In this document: positions 7,739 to 14,696 of the stretch, one piece after another
Layout of the letters: each line of letters starts with the position of its first letter
Position numbering within the stretch: the first letter of the stretch is position 1
Assembly (NCBI GenBank): GCA_964346475.1
Contig: CAYFUM010000022.1
Coordinates: forward strand, 1-24,631
DNA length: 24,631 bases
Reading direction: 5' to 3'
Origin: DTU036 sp964346475
GTDB taxonomy: Bacteria; Bacillota; Clostridia; Peptostreptococcales; Acidaminobacteraceae
Translations under genes and position numbers: made by a program
The notes under the pieces: model-generated
Told to the model about the DNA's origin: nothing
Databases searched by the model: none
Seen by the model: the letters and a program-made list of their open reading frames with translations, nothing else

Positions 7739-8670
7739 TCTATCTAGCAGTAGTTTTGGACTTTCTAGTGGGGGACCCAGAAAATCTCTTCCATCCCGTT
7801 AGGCTTATGGGTAGGATAATAGAGTCAGAAGAAAGGCTTCTTAGAAGGCTTTTTAAAAGTCCCAGGGGACTTAGGCTAGCAGGTCTTATAATGGTTCTTG
7901 TAAATATCCTTCTTAGCCTTTTAGCCAGCCTTGGAATTTTATATTTACTGGGTCCTGGCCTTCCTGCTAGTATCTTTTCTCTCTATCTTATCTTTAGCTC
8001 CCTTGCTGCAAGAAACCTCTACGATGAGGCCATGAAGGTGAAAAAAGCCCTGGGGGATGGTCTTGATGCTGCCCGCTACAGGCTCTCCTTTATAGTGGGC
8101 AGGGATACCGGGGAGCTTGATGATAGAGGAGTTGTTAGAGCTACAGTGGAAACCGTGGCAGAAAACACCTCCGATGGCGTAATAGCCCCTCTTTTTTACC
8201 TAATGATTTTTGGGCCAGCAGGGGCGATAACCTATAAATTTATAAACACCATGGACTCCATGGTGGGCTATAAAAATGAACTCTACAAAGACCTGGGCTA
8301 TTATCCAGCTAAGCTGGATGATCTTGTTAATCTTCTTCCAGCTAGACTAACTGGCCTACTAATGCTCATCTCATCCTTGGGGAAGTATGACTCTATCAGA
8401 GCTTTTAAAATTATGCTGAGGGATAGAAAAAACCATCTCAGTCCCAACGCCGCCTATCCCGAGGCTGCCGTAGCAGGTCTTCTTGGTATTAGGCTGGGGG
8501 GCCCCAGTCTTTATAGGGGGAAGCTGGTAGATAAGAAGAGTTTGGGAGATGAAATAAATTCTCCTGAAGGGGGCCATATAAAAGAGGCCCTGATGATTAT
8601 GTTTAGGAGTGAAATCCTACTCCTTCTGCTCTATACCTTTACTATTTATTTTTTAAGGAGATATATATGA
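7735..8670 (+). CDS. cbiB: Adenosylcobinamide-phosphate synthase CbiB
   Basis: This integral membrane enzyme attaches aminopropanol (or its phosphate) to adenosylcobyric acid, giving adenosylcobinamide (phosphate). The 311-residue length is normal. Diagnostic blocks are VGDPENLFHPVRLMG (about 12-26), SFIVGRDT, ATVETVAENTSDGVIAPLFY, YKFINTMDSMVGYKNE, DDLVNLLPARLTG and HLSPNAAYPEAAVAGLLG. Several hydrophobic segments lie between them, the clearest near residues 47-90 and at the C-terminus. The start is GTG, overlapping the cobQ stop (GTGA), and its own stop overlaps cobD (ATGA), indicating translational coupling. Its product would need CobU/CobS-type enzymes, which are not in the window. Confidence 0.95.
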   Translation: MIYLAVVLDFLVGDPENLFHPVRLMGRIIESEERLLRRLFKSPRGLRLAGLIMVLVNILLSLLASLGILYLLGPGLPASIFSLYLIFSSLAARNLYDEAMKVKKALGDGLDAARYRLSFIVGRDTGELDDRGVVRATVETVAENTSDGVIAPLFYLMIFGPAGAITYKFINTMDSMVGYKNELYKDLGYYPAKLDDLVNLLPARLTGLLMLISSLGKYDSIRAFKIMLRDRKNHLSPNAAYPEAAVAGLLGIRLGGPSLYRGKLVDKKSLGDEINSPEGGHIKEALMIMFRSEILLLLLYTFTIYFLRRYI

Positions 8671-9734
8671 TTCACGGCGGAGATCTGGTGAGCTATGAGG
8701 ACTACTACCATGGGAAACTGGTGGATTTTTCCTCCAACATAAATCCCCTGGGCTATCCCCGGGGCCTGGAGGAGGTCCTAGAGGCTGCTTTTTCCAGCCT
8801 TCTTTCCTATCCCGATATAAAGTATAGAAGGCTAAAGTCCAGCGTAGCTGGCTACCTGGGATGTCCAGAGGAAAACCTCCTTCTAGGAAATGGCTCCGTT
8901 GAACTAATAGACGTCTTTATTTCCAGGGCTGCCAGGGTGGTGCTCTTCACCCCAAGTTTTGTAGAGTATGAGATAAGGGCCAAAGTCCACGCTAAGGAGC
9001 TGGTATTTCTTGACTATGGTGAGGACTTTAGCCTAGAGATAGAGGGGCTAGGGGAGCTTCTTAGAGAGGGGGACCTACTTGTTCTAGGAAACCCCAATAA
9101 CCCCACGGGCCTTAGGATTGAAGAGAAACTTCTCTTAGAAATCTACAGGCATGTTAGAGAAAAAAAAGCCCTCCTTCTTCTGGATGAAGCCTTCTATGAG
9201 TTTTGCCCCAGGGACTATGATAGCCTGGAGCTTTTTAAAGAGGAAGACTATAGGGGCCTTGGGATTCTCAGGGCAGCCACCAAGTTCTTTGCCCTGCCAG
9301 GGCTGAGGCTGGGCTATGGAGTCTCCTCCCTAGACCAGGTGGAAAAAATAAATAAAACCCTCCTTCCCTGGAACATAAACTCCCTGGCCGAAGCGGCAGG
9401 TAACCATATCTTTAGAGACAGGACCTACATAGAAAGCTCCCAGGCCTACATTGAAGCTGAGAGAAGCTTTCTAGAGGAAAACCTGGCCAGACTTAGATCC
9501 ATTAGGGTCTTTCCCAGTCAGAGCAACTTTATCCTAATTAAGCTTCATGGAATGGATGAAGATAGAGCCTTTAAGTTTTTCCTAGAAAGAGGCCTTCTTA
9601 TAAGAAAGTGCTCAAACTTTAGGGGACTTGATAGGAGCTATATTAGGGTTGCAGTCAAGGACAGGGAAAATAATACTAGACTCCTTGATGTTTTTAGAGA
9701 ACTTGAGGATCTACAAAGAAAGAGTCCAGTTTAG
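8667..9734 (+). CDS. cobD: Threonine-phosphate decarboxylase CobD (PLP, HisC-like fold)
   Basis: This fold-type I aminotransferase relative should decarboxylate L-threonine O-3-phosphate to (R)-1-amino-2-propanol phosphate, the substrate joined by CbiB. Evidence includes the N-terminal MIHGGDL and DFSSNINPLG blocks typical of CobD, LGNGSVELI, NPNNPTG (142-148), LLDEAFYEF (172-179 region) and the PLP lysine K206 in RAATKFFALPGLRLGYG. At 355 residues it is full length. Histidinol-phosphate aminotransferase is the main alternative, but the start motif and position after cbiB favour CobD. The last 24 codons are partly duplicated 287 bases downstream (see the remnant at 9950-10000), and the 3' end overlaps the decayed end of a former convergent lipoprotein gene. 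Confidence 0.9.
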   Translation: MIHGGDLVSYEDYYHGKLVDFSSNINPLGYPRGLEEVLEAAFSSLLSYPDIKYRRLKSSVAGYLGCPEENLLLGNGSVELIDVFISRAARVVLFTPSFVEYEIRAKVHAKELVFLDYGEDFSLEIEGLGELLREGDLLVLGNPNNPTGLRIEEKLLLEIYRHVREKKALLLLDEAFYEFCPRDYDSLELFKEEDYRGLGILRAATKFFALPGLRLGYGVSSLDQVEKINKTLLPWNINSLAEAAGNHIFRDRTYIESSQAYIEAERSFLEENLARLRSIRVFPSQSNFILIKLHGMDEDRAFKFFLERGLLIRKCSNFRGLDRSYIRVAVKDRENNTRLLDVFRELEDLQRKSPV

Positions 9735-9930
9735 GGGCCATCTTCAGTAAAGCCCAGGTCTCTAGATCCCTGGAGTTCTAATGAAATTAGAGATATTTAA
9801 GCCTCCTAGGTAGACTATCTGTAAATATATGATTCATTGCATGGTGCATCAAAGGAAAAGATTCACCTTGTAATGAATCATTTTTTTACTTAGAGGGCTG
9901 GTCCAGTCTGCTATAAGTAGCAGGGCCAGT
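9717..9930 (-). pseudogene. Relic of a second DUF3887-like lipoprotein gene
   Basis: Two pieces on the minus strand match the intact lipoprotein gene at 9997-10389. Bases 9717-9760 read GFTEDGP-stop-TGLFLC, against SFTEDSLLAGLFLN at the intact C-terminus. Bases 9891-9930 match the intact signal-peptide region at 10327-10366, including 20 identical bases (9911-9930 and 10347-10366). The middle is missing: the spacing is 149 bases shorter than in the intact copy, and a terminator hairpin occupies the space. The order of pieces fits a tandem duplication followed by internal deletion. Confidence 0.75.
9829..9887 (+). terminator. Terminator of the six-gene operon
   Basis: A 10-base perfect stem, ATGATTCATT (9829-9838) with AATGAATCAT (9872-9881), runs straight into T residues (9882-9887). 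An inner stem, GGTG-ATC with GAT-CACC, extends the hairpin. It lies about 95 bases after the cobD stop. Confidence 0.85.
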
Positions 9931-9949
9931 TGATTTAGAAGTTAGCTAT

Positions 9950-10000
9950 AGGGAAAATAACACTGGTCTCCTTGATGTTTTAAAGAACTGGATGGATTAG
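9950..10000 (+). pseudogene. Duplicated cobD 3'-end remnant
   Basis: The plus strand reads RENNTGLLDVLKNWMD-stop, matching the end of CobD (RENNTRLLDVFRELED). The similarity continues beyond the stop to about 10057 at a constant offset of 287 bases from 9663-9770. There is no start codon or remaining 5' part, so this is a leftover of a duplication, not a gene. Confidence 0.8.
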
Positions 10001-10389
10001 TTTAGAAAGAGGCCTGCTAATAGGCTATCCTCAGTAAAGCTCATGGTGTAGAGGATATTTTTATTTTCATACTCAACCTTAACCTTACAAAGGGCGTAGG
10101 TGGTTTCATTCTTGGGATCTGTGAAGTCTGCCTTGGAGGTCTTGATAATATTCTTGTAGTCTCCCGCCTCCTCTACTAGAGAGTAGACCTGGTCTGTGGA
10201 GCCTCTAAGAGCCTGGCTGAGCTCCTCTGTCGATAGGCTAAAAAGCTCCTCGTCGGATTTTGAGTGGAGGCTACCAAGGACCCTTTGGATATTTTTATCA
10301 ATCTGGTCCTCATCAAAGTTTTCACCTAGAGAGCTGCCGCAGCCTACTATAAGTAGCAGGGCCAGTAGGTAGATAAGAGTTTTTCTCAT
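9997..10389 (-). CDS. DUF3887-like lipoprotein
   Basis: This 130-residue protein has a lipoprotein signal peptide: MRKTLIYLLALLLIVGC, with the lipobox cysteine at residue 17. The mature part is acidic and matches the pattern of DUF3887 domains, with a helical segment (STEELSQALRGSTDQVYSLV), then GDYKNI..TSKADF, a pair of strands around KVKVEYENKNILYTMSF, and a GLFLN end. The domain's function is not known; related folds occur in secreted esterases and stand-alone lipoproteins. It overlaps the upstream YhfC-like membrane protein by four bases (ATGA), so the two are co-translated. Its 3' end lies within the duplicated segment shared with the cobD end. Confidence 0.75.
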   Translation of the reverse strand: MRKTLIYLLALLLIVGCGSSLGENFDEDQIDKNIQRVLGSLHSKSDEELFSLSTEELSQALRGSTDQVYSLVEEAGDYKNIIKTSKADFTDPKNETTYALCKVKVEYENKNILYTMSFTEDSLLAGLFLN

Positions 10390-10961
10390 ATATCCTTCTC
10401 CTTTCTTCTGGTTAATCTATAGGCGTAGACAAAAAGAATTAGGCTCTGTGTAATTAAAAGGCCGTAGACAAAGAGGCCGCTTCCCAGGACCTGGCCTAGG
10501 GGAAGGGAAAAGTTTATAAGGCCATGGGCCAGGATGGCTAGGGGTAGATAGAAGGAAGTCTTCCCTGAAACCACTCCCTTAAAGACAAGGATAGAAAGGG
10601 CCATGTGGATAAGTATAGCTAAGGACCTCTCTATCAGGGCGGGTGCTAGAAGGCCAAGGGGATAGGCAAATATATAGTCCTTGAGCAGGTAAATGGCCTC
10701 CATTAGGCCGTGGCCCAGGCCAAAGAGAAGGGCCTGGCGGACCCAGTTTCCCCTGTTTTTTAAATGGAACTTGATAAAGAAAAACCGGCCTATTTCTTCA
10801 AAGATTCCCGCAGATAGGCCTATTAGAAAGCCAGATAGAAGAAAGTGGCTATTTATAAGGGCGGTAAAGGCCGCGCTTTCCATAAATAGAGAAAGTAGGG
10901 GGAGTCTTAGATAGATTTGACTTAGGGCGAAACTTGCCATGCCCATTAAAAAACTGGTCAT
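10386..10961 (-). CDS. Short YhfC-family intramembrane metalloprotease-like protein
   Basis: This 191-residue, strongly hydrophobic protein has several predicted membrane segments. It matches the YhfC family, which is related to CPBP/Abi-type intramembrane proteases: GLSAGIFEEIGRFFF carries the EExxR motif, FGLGHGLMEAI the central GHG..E motif, PALIERSLAILIHMALSILV a further conserved block, and AILAHGLINF the last histidine motif. Typical YhfC proteins have about 250 residues, with an extra N-terminal membrane region. Here an excellent AGGAGG six bases before the ATG fixes the short start, and no missing sequence is found upstream. The start region (FALSQIYLRLPLL) corresponds to the family's second helix. 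It is paired in an operon with the lipoprotein; the substrate is unknown. Confidence 0.75.
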   Translation of the reverse strand: MTSFLMGMASFALSQIYLRLPLLSLFMESAAFTALINSHFLLSGFLIGLSAGIFEEIGRFFFIKFHLKNRGNWVRQALLFGLGHGLMEAIYLLKDYIFAYPLGLLAPALIERSLAILIHMALSILVFKGVVSGKTSFYLPLAILAHGLINFSLPLGQVLGSGLFVYGLLITQSLILFVYAYRLTRRKEKDI

Positions 10962-11064
10962 AGGTCCTCCTTTTTCTAAAGCCTTCTTAATTTATACTAC
11001 AATAAATAATTTTTAATGTACATAGGAGTTTTATCGGGGTATAGGAAAGAAAAGGAGGTTGAGG

Positions 11065-11616
11065 ATGATTGATTATAAAGATGTACTAGAATTTTGGTTT
11101 GACCCTGAAAATTTACCCCTTCACTTTGTTGAAGATGAGGCCTTTGATGAGAAAATCAGAAGCAGGTTTTTGGAGACCTGGGAGAGGGCTTCCCAGGGAC
11201 TTCTTATGGACTGGAGGGAGAGTCTAAAGGGAAGGCTGGCGGAAATTATAGTCCTGGACCAGTTTTCTAGGAATCTTTTTAGAAATGACATCAGGACCTA
11301 TACCCAGGATAAAATGGCTATTGCCCTGTCCCAGGAAGCCATAAAGCATCCTGAATATAAGGACCTTAGCCCAGATGAAAAACGCTATATCCTCCTGCCC
11401 TTTATGCACTCTGAGTCCCTAGAGCTCCATGACTGGGCTAGGCCTCTTTTTGAGACCATGGGAGATGATAATACCCTCTACTTTGAGGAGCTCCACTATG
11501 AGGTCCTAGAGAAATTTGGTCGCTACCCCTATCAGAATAAAGATCTTGGCAGGGAGTCTAGCCCCGAGGAGAGGGCCTACCTGGAGGAGAAGGCTGGCAG
11601 GCATTATAGTAAATAG
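11065..11616 (+). CDS. DUF924 family protein
   Basis: This 183-residue protein is a clear member of DUF924 (COG3803), an uncharacterised, soluble, TPR-like all-helical family. Conserved blocks are VLEFWFD at the start, FDEKIRSRF, the AEIIVLDQFSRNLFR core (60-73), LLPFMHSESLE (110-120), FGRYPYQNKDLGR (151-163) and SPEERAYLE. The ATG at 11065 is preferred over an in-frame TTG at 11059, because AGGAGG (11053-11058) abuts the TTG but lies six bases before the ATG. It ends in a perfect hairpin just before the fprA promoter. No function is established for the family. Confidence 0.85.
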   Translation: MIDYKDVLEFWFDPENLPLHFVEDEAFDEKIRSRFLETWERASQGLLMDWRESLKGRLAEIIVLDQFSRNLFRNDIRTYTQDKMAIALSQEAIKHPEYKDLSPDEKRYILLPFMHSESLELHDWARPLFETMGDDNTLYFEELHYEVLEKFGRYPYQNKDLGRESSPEERAYLEEKAGRHYSK

Positions 11617-11634
11617 GAGAAATAATTCTCCTAT
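11613..11634. other. Perfect hairpin at the DUF924 stop codon
   Basis: ATAGGAGAA and TTCTCCTAT form a 9-base stem with an ATAA loop that includes the stop codon. No T-run follows on either strand, so it is not a classical terminator. It may stabilise the mRNA end or separate the gene from the fprA promoter that starts seven bases later. Confidence 0.5.
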
Positions 11635-11640
11635 ACATAT

Positions 11641-11681
11641 TTGATTTAAATCATAGAAATTTTGAGATAATGTAGTATAAT
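11641..11681 (+). promoter_or_regulatory. fprA promoter with FNR/CRP-type operator
   Basis: TATAAT (11676-11681) is a perfect -10 hexamer, with no recognisable -35 at 16-18 bases. TTGATTTAAATCAT (11641-11654) instead matches the FNR-type dyad TTGAT-N4-ATCAA at nine of ten positions. If the -10 ends at -7, transcription starts near 11688 and the dyad is centred at about -41, the class II activator position that replaces a -35 element. The leader is about 35 bases, with AAAGGAG before the ATG at 11723. Confidence 0.6.
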
Positions 11682-11722
11682 AAATTTAACTAAATGGTCA
11701 GTATTCTATAAAGGAGTGTAGT

Positions 11723-12913
11723 ATGAAGGAAAAAGTAAAAAATAATGTCTATTGGATCGGTAAGATAGACTGGGAATTAGAGAAATTCCACGGTGATGAT
11801 TACTCAATTAGCAACGGATCTTCACAAAATGCATACCTAATAGAAGAAGAAAAAACCATACTTATTGATACAGTTTGGTCTCCCCATAAGGATGAGTTTA
11901 TAGCCAACCTGGAGAAGGTAGTGGATCTAGACAAGCTGGATGCTGTAATTGTCCAGCATGGTGAAGTGGACCACTCCGGTGGACTCCCCCTACTTATGGA
12001 AAAAAGACCTGACTTACCTATCTACTGTACTGCCAATGGCGTAAAGAGCTTGGTGGGCCAGTTCCACCATCCTGAGTGGAACTTTAATGTTGTTAAAACC
12101 GGTGACACCCTGAATGTGGGACCTGGTAAGGATCTTGTCTTTGTAGAGATGGCCATGCTTCACTGGCCAGACTCCATGGCTAGCTATCTAACAGGGGATA
12201 ACATCCTCTTTAGTAACGACGCCTTTGGCCAGCACTTTGCAGTAGGAGAATTATACAATGATCAGGCTGACCAGTGCCTACTTATGAAGGAGTGCATCAA
12301 GTATTATGCCAACATCCTAACCCCCTTCCAGGCCATTGCTAAAAAGAAGCTGGCAGAAGTTATTGGCATGAATCTTCCAATAGAAATAATTGCACCTAGC
12401 CACGGCGTTATCTGGAGAGATAATCCCCTACAAATCGTTGAAAAATATGTAGAGTGGAGTGACCAGTACAAGGAAAATCAGATAACAATTGCCTACGACA
12501 GCATGTGGGAGGGTACTATGAAACTAGCCCACGCTCTGGAAAGGCATCTGAGAAATCTATCTCCTGAGACCGTGGTCAAGGTCTTTAACGTAGCTACCAC
12601 CGACAAGAATGAGGTTATGACCGAGGTCTTTAAGTCCAAGGCCATTGCTGTGGGTTCACCCACTGTCAGCAATGATATCCTCTCTTCAGTAGGTGGCTGG
12701 CTCTACTTCCTCAAGGAACTTAGATTCAAGGGCAAGAAGGCTGCAGCCTTTGGTTGCTATGGTTGGTCCGGTGAAGGCAATTCCAAGCTCAAGGGCCTTC
12801 TGGCTGAAGCAGGCTTTGAAGTAGTCGACGCCGAGCACAGGGTCAACTGGGCTCCCAAGGAAGAAGACTTTGATGCAATGAAGGAAGTTGCGAGGGCACT
12901 ATTAGCTGAGTAG
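11723..12913 (+). CDS. fprA: FprA-type flavo-diiron protein (oxygen/NO reductase)
   Basis: This 396-residue cytosolic protein reduces oxygen to water (and/or nitric oxide to nitrous oxide) for anaerobes, taking electrons from rubredoxin or F420H2-like donors. The N-terminal metallo-beta-lactamase domain holds the diiron ligands: H79-x-E81-x-D83-H84, H147, D166 and H227. The C-terminal flavodoxin domain (about 253-396) binds FMN (AYDSMWEGTMKLA loop, AVGSPTVSND, GCYGWSGEG). No rubredoxin domain is fused. It is transcribed alone from a strong promoter with an FNR-like operator, and it has a strong terminator. Its codon choice looks more balanced than its neighbours', as expected for a highly expressed gene. 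Oxygen versus NO preference cannot be read from the sequence. Confidence 0.95.
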   Translation: MKEKVKNNVYWIGKIDWELEKFHGDDYSISNGSSQNAYLIEEEKTILIDTVWSPHKDEFIANLEKVVDLDKLDAVIVQHGEVDHSGGLPLLMEKRPDLPIYCTANGVKSLVGQFHHPEWNFNVVKTGDTLNVGPGKDLVFVEMAMLHWPDSMASYLTGDNILFSNDAFGQHFAVGELYNDQADQCLLMKECIKYYANILTPFQAIAKKKLAEVIGMNLPIEIIAPSHGVIWRDNPLQIVEKYVEWSDQYKENQITIAYDSMWEGTMKLAHALERHLRNLSPETVVKVFNVATTDKNEVMTEVFKSKAIAVGSPTVSNDILSSVGGWLYFLKELRFKGKKAAAFGCYGWSGEGNSKLKGLLAEAGFEVVDAEHRVNWAPKEEDFDAMKEVARALLAE

Positions 12914-12925
12914 AAAAAAACCTAG

Positions 12926-12960
12926 CACCCAGGGTCAGGCTTTGGCTCTGGGTGTTTTTT
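12926..12960 (+). terminator. fprA terminator
   Basis: The stem CACCCAG (12926-12932) with CTGGGTG (12948-12954) is followed by six T residues. Weak extra pairing inside the loop is possible. It lies 13 bases after the fprA stop, and it means that the next gene cannot begin at 12942 even though the frame is open there. Confidence 0.9.
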
Positions 12961-13025
12961 CTTATAATAAAGACCAGGGGATGGATGAATTTTGCGTGAA
13001 GGGATCTAGATTTATAGGAGTGGCT

Positions 13026-13832
13026 ATGAAAGAGGGGGAATTTTCTTACCTGGATAGGAAGATATCCTACAGGCTCCAGGGTAGGGGGAGGCCTATAGTT
13101 TTTATCCACGGTTTTGCAGGCTCCAAGGAGGATTTTTCTGGAGTGGCTAGGAGGCTCTCTAAAAACTATACCTGTCTAAGCTATGACCTTGTGGGCCATG
13201 GCTTAAGCTCCTCCCAGGGGGACTACAGCCTTGATGGCCTGGCCCAGGATTTGGCAGAACTCCTGGCCTATTTAAATATAAAGGAGCCAGTCCTTGTTGG
13301 CTTTTCCCTGGGAGGCCAGCTAGCCCTGGACTATCTCTTAAATTGGGGGCAGGCCAGGGGCCTCATTCTGGTGGACACATCTCCCAGGCTTCTTAAGGGA
13401 GATGCAGCCAAGCTTGGTATCTATAGCCAGGAGGAGGTGGATAGGACCCTTAGTCTTATGGAGGAGGACTTCCATCTTTTCTACCGGGGCTTTCTCAGGA
13501 GGATTCTTGGAGAGACCAGTGAGAAAAACCTTGATTTTCTCATGGAAAAAAGAGGGCCCGTGCTGGAGAAGCTCTATAAGCCTGGTCTTGCCTTGCTTTG
13601 GAGGGACATGACTAAAAAGGACTATAGTTCAAGACTCTCCGAGCTTGAGCTTGACTGCCTAATAATTAGAGGTGAAAAATCCTTCTATCCCAGGAGAATA
13701 GCAGAATTTTTTCAGGAGAATATCCGGGGCTCCAGACTGGTGGAGTTTGAAAACTCTAGCCACCAGCTTATCCTAGAAAAGCCCAGGAGTTTTCAGAAGG
13801 AGATTGAAGGCTTTATGGAGTCTTTAAAGTAG
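13026..13832 (+). CDS. Alpha/beta fold hydrolase
   Basis: This 268-residue soluble alpha/beta hydrolase shows the HGF oxyanion motif (28-30), YDLVGHGLS, the nucleophile elbow GFSLGG with S94, and a late SSHQ histidine (H246). The usual acid position, in the segment normally reading G..D, is GEKSFYP here, so the acid must come from elsewhere or is lost. The ATG at 13026 is preferred because AGGAG lies five bases upstream; the open frame extends back to 12942 but crosses the fprA terminator. The gene is probably monocistronic, since a terminator follows. Esterase, peptidase and C-C hydrolase roles are all possible. Confidence 0.8.
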   Translation: MKEGEFSYLDRKISYRLQGRGRPIVFIHGFAGSKEDFSGVARRLSKNYTCLSYDLVGHGLSSSQGDYSLDGLAQDLAELLAYLNIKEPVLVGFSLGGQLALDYLLNWGQARGLILVDTSPRLLKGDAAKLGIYSQEEVDRTLSLMEEDFHLFYRGFLRRILGETSEKNLDFLMEKRGPVLEKLYKPGLALLWRDMTKKDYSSRLSELELDCLIIRGEKSFYPRRIAEFFQENIRGSRLVEFENSSHQLILEKPRSFQKEIEGFMESLK

Positions 13833-13836
13833 AAGA

Positions 13837-13863
13837 GCAGCTCCTGGGAGCTGCCCTTTTTTT
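13837..13863 (+). terminator. Terminator after the alpha/beta hydrolase
   Basis: GCAGCTC (13837-13843) pairs with GAGCTGC (13848-13854) around a CTGG loop, and seven T residues follow at 13857-13863. It separates this gene from the convergent SDR pseudogene. Confidence 0.9.
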
Positions 13864-13873
13864 AATCTATCAA

Positions 13874-14683
13874 TTAAATTTCTTCCAGGCCGATAAGCTT
13901 AAGACCTAGACCGCCATCAACCCTTAGATCGCATCCTGTGATAAAGGAAGCTTTCTCGCTTATGAGAAATTCCACGGCGTTTGCTATATCTTCAGGTTCA
14001 CCACTTCTCTTACAGGGGGTTAGCTGCTCCATGTAGGCCATTCTCTCAGGATGGGCCTTGGCGGCCTCCCTGGCCATGGGGGTCATAATAACCCCGGGAG
14101 AAACACTGACCAGGCGAGCTCTTTTTTCACCGAAGAGCGTGGCCCTGGCCTCTACTAACAGGTGGACACCCCTTTTAGACATGTTATAGGCTAGGGAAGA
14201 GTCTTCCTTACAGGCGGCGACTATTTTTTCAAAGTTATCTTCCTTTAGCGGTTCAATTAGCAGAGGATCAAGTTCAGGATCTGGGCCTAGCATATAGCCC
14301 ATCATAGAGGAGATCATTACAACAACAGTTCCTTTGTCAGCCACCTTGAGGGCTTCTTCTAATAGATAGGCAGCTCCCTTGAGGTCAATTTCCAGGGTGG
14401 TATCTACACTATCACCAACTCCGCTGACTCCAGCTGAATTGACGATAGCAGCAAGCTGGCCCTCCTGGGAGACTGTCTTAAAAATCTCAGCAAGTCTTTC
14501 CCTATTGGAAAGGTCTCCCTGGAGATATTCGGCATCTACACCCAGGCTCTTTAGCTCAGCTACACTCTCTATGAGTTTTTCCTCTCTTCTTCCTGTAATA
14601 AATACCTTACCATCTTTAAATCTACTGGCTACTTATAGGCCAATTCCACTGCTTCCACCGGTAACAAGATAAACTTTCTTCAT
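13874..14683 (-). pseudogene. SDR-family dehydrogenase broken by an early TAA
   Basis: Reading from an ATG at 14683 with a good GGAGG five bases upstream gives a 269-codon short-chain dehydrogenase. It starts MKKVYLVTGGSSGIGL (cofactor motif 8-15), but codon 17 is TAA (14635-14633). The frame then continues without interruption through VASRF, a GDLS segment, NSAGVSG, ISSMMG, the active-site YNMSK, SPGVIMTP and a C-terminal VDGG. Only the nonsense codon separates it from a normal gene; an internal start such as the one at 14344 would omit the cofactor-binding half. The subfamily, with a long insert before YxxxK, resembles hydroxysteroid/3-hydroxy-type SDRs, but no substrate can be assigned. 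A recent mutation, a polymorphism or a base error are all possible. Confidence 0.8.
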
Positions 14684-14696
14684 TTTTCCTCCATTT

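Noticed and set aside
12942..13025. An upstream extension of the alpha/beta hydrolase
   Set aside because: These codons lie within the fprA terminator and have no ribosome site; the ATG at 13026 has AGGAG five bases upstream.
13874..14344. A functional 156-residue SDR starting at 14344
   Set aside because: It would lack the cofactor-binding half, while the frame extends in the same register to a ribosome site and ATG at 14683 apart from one stop.
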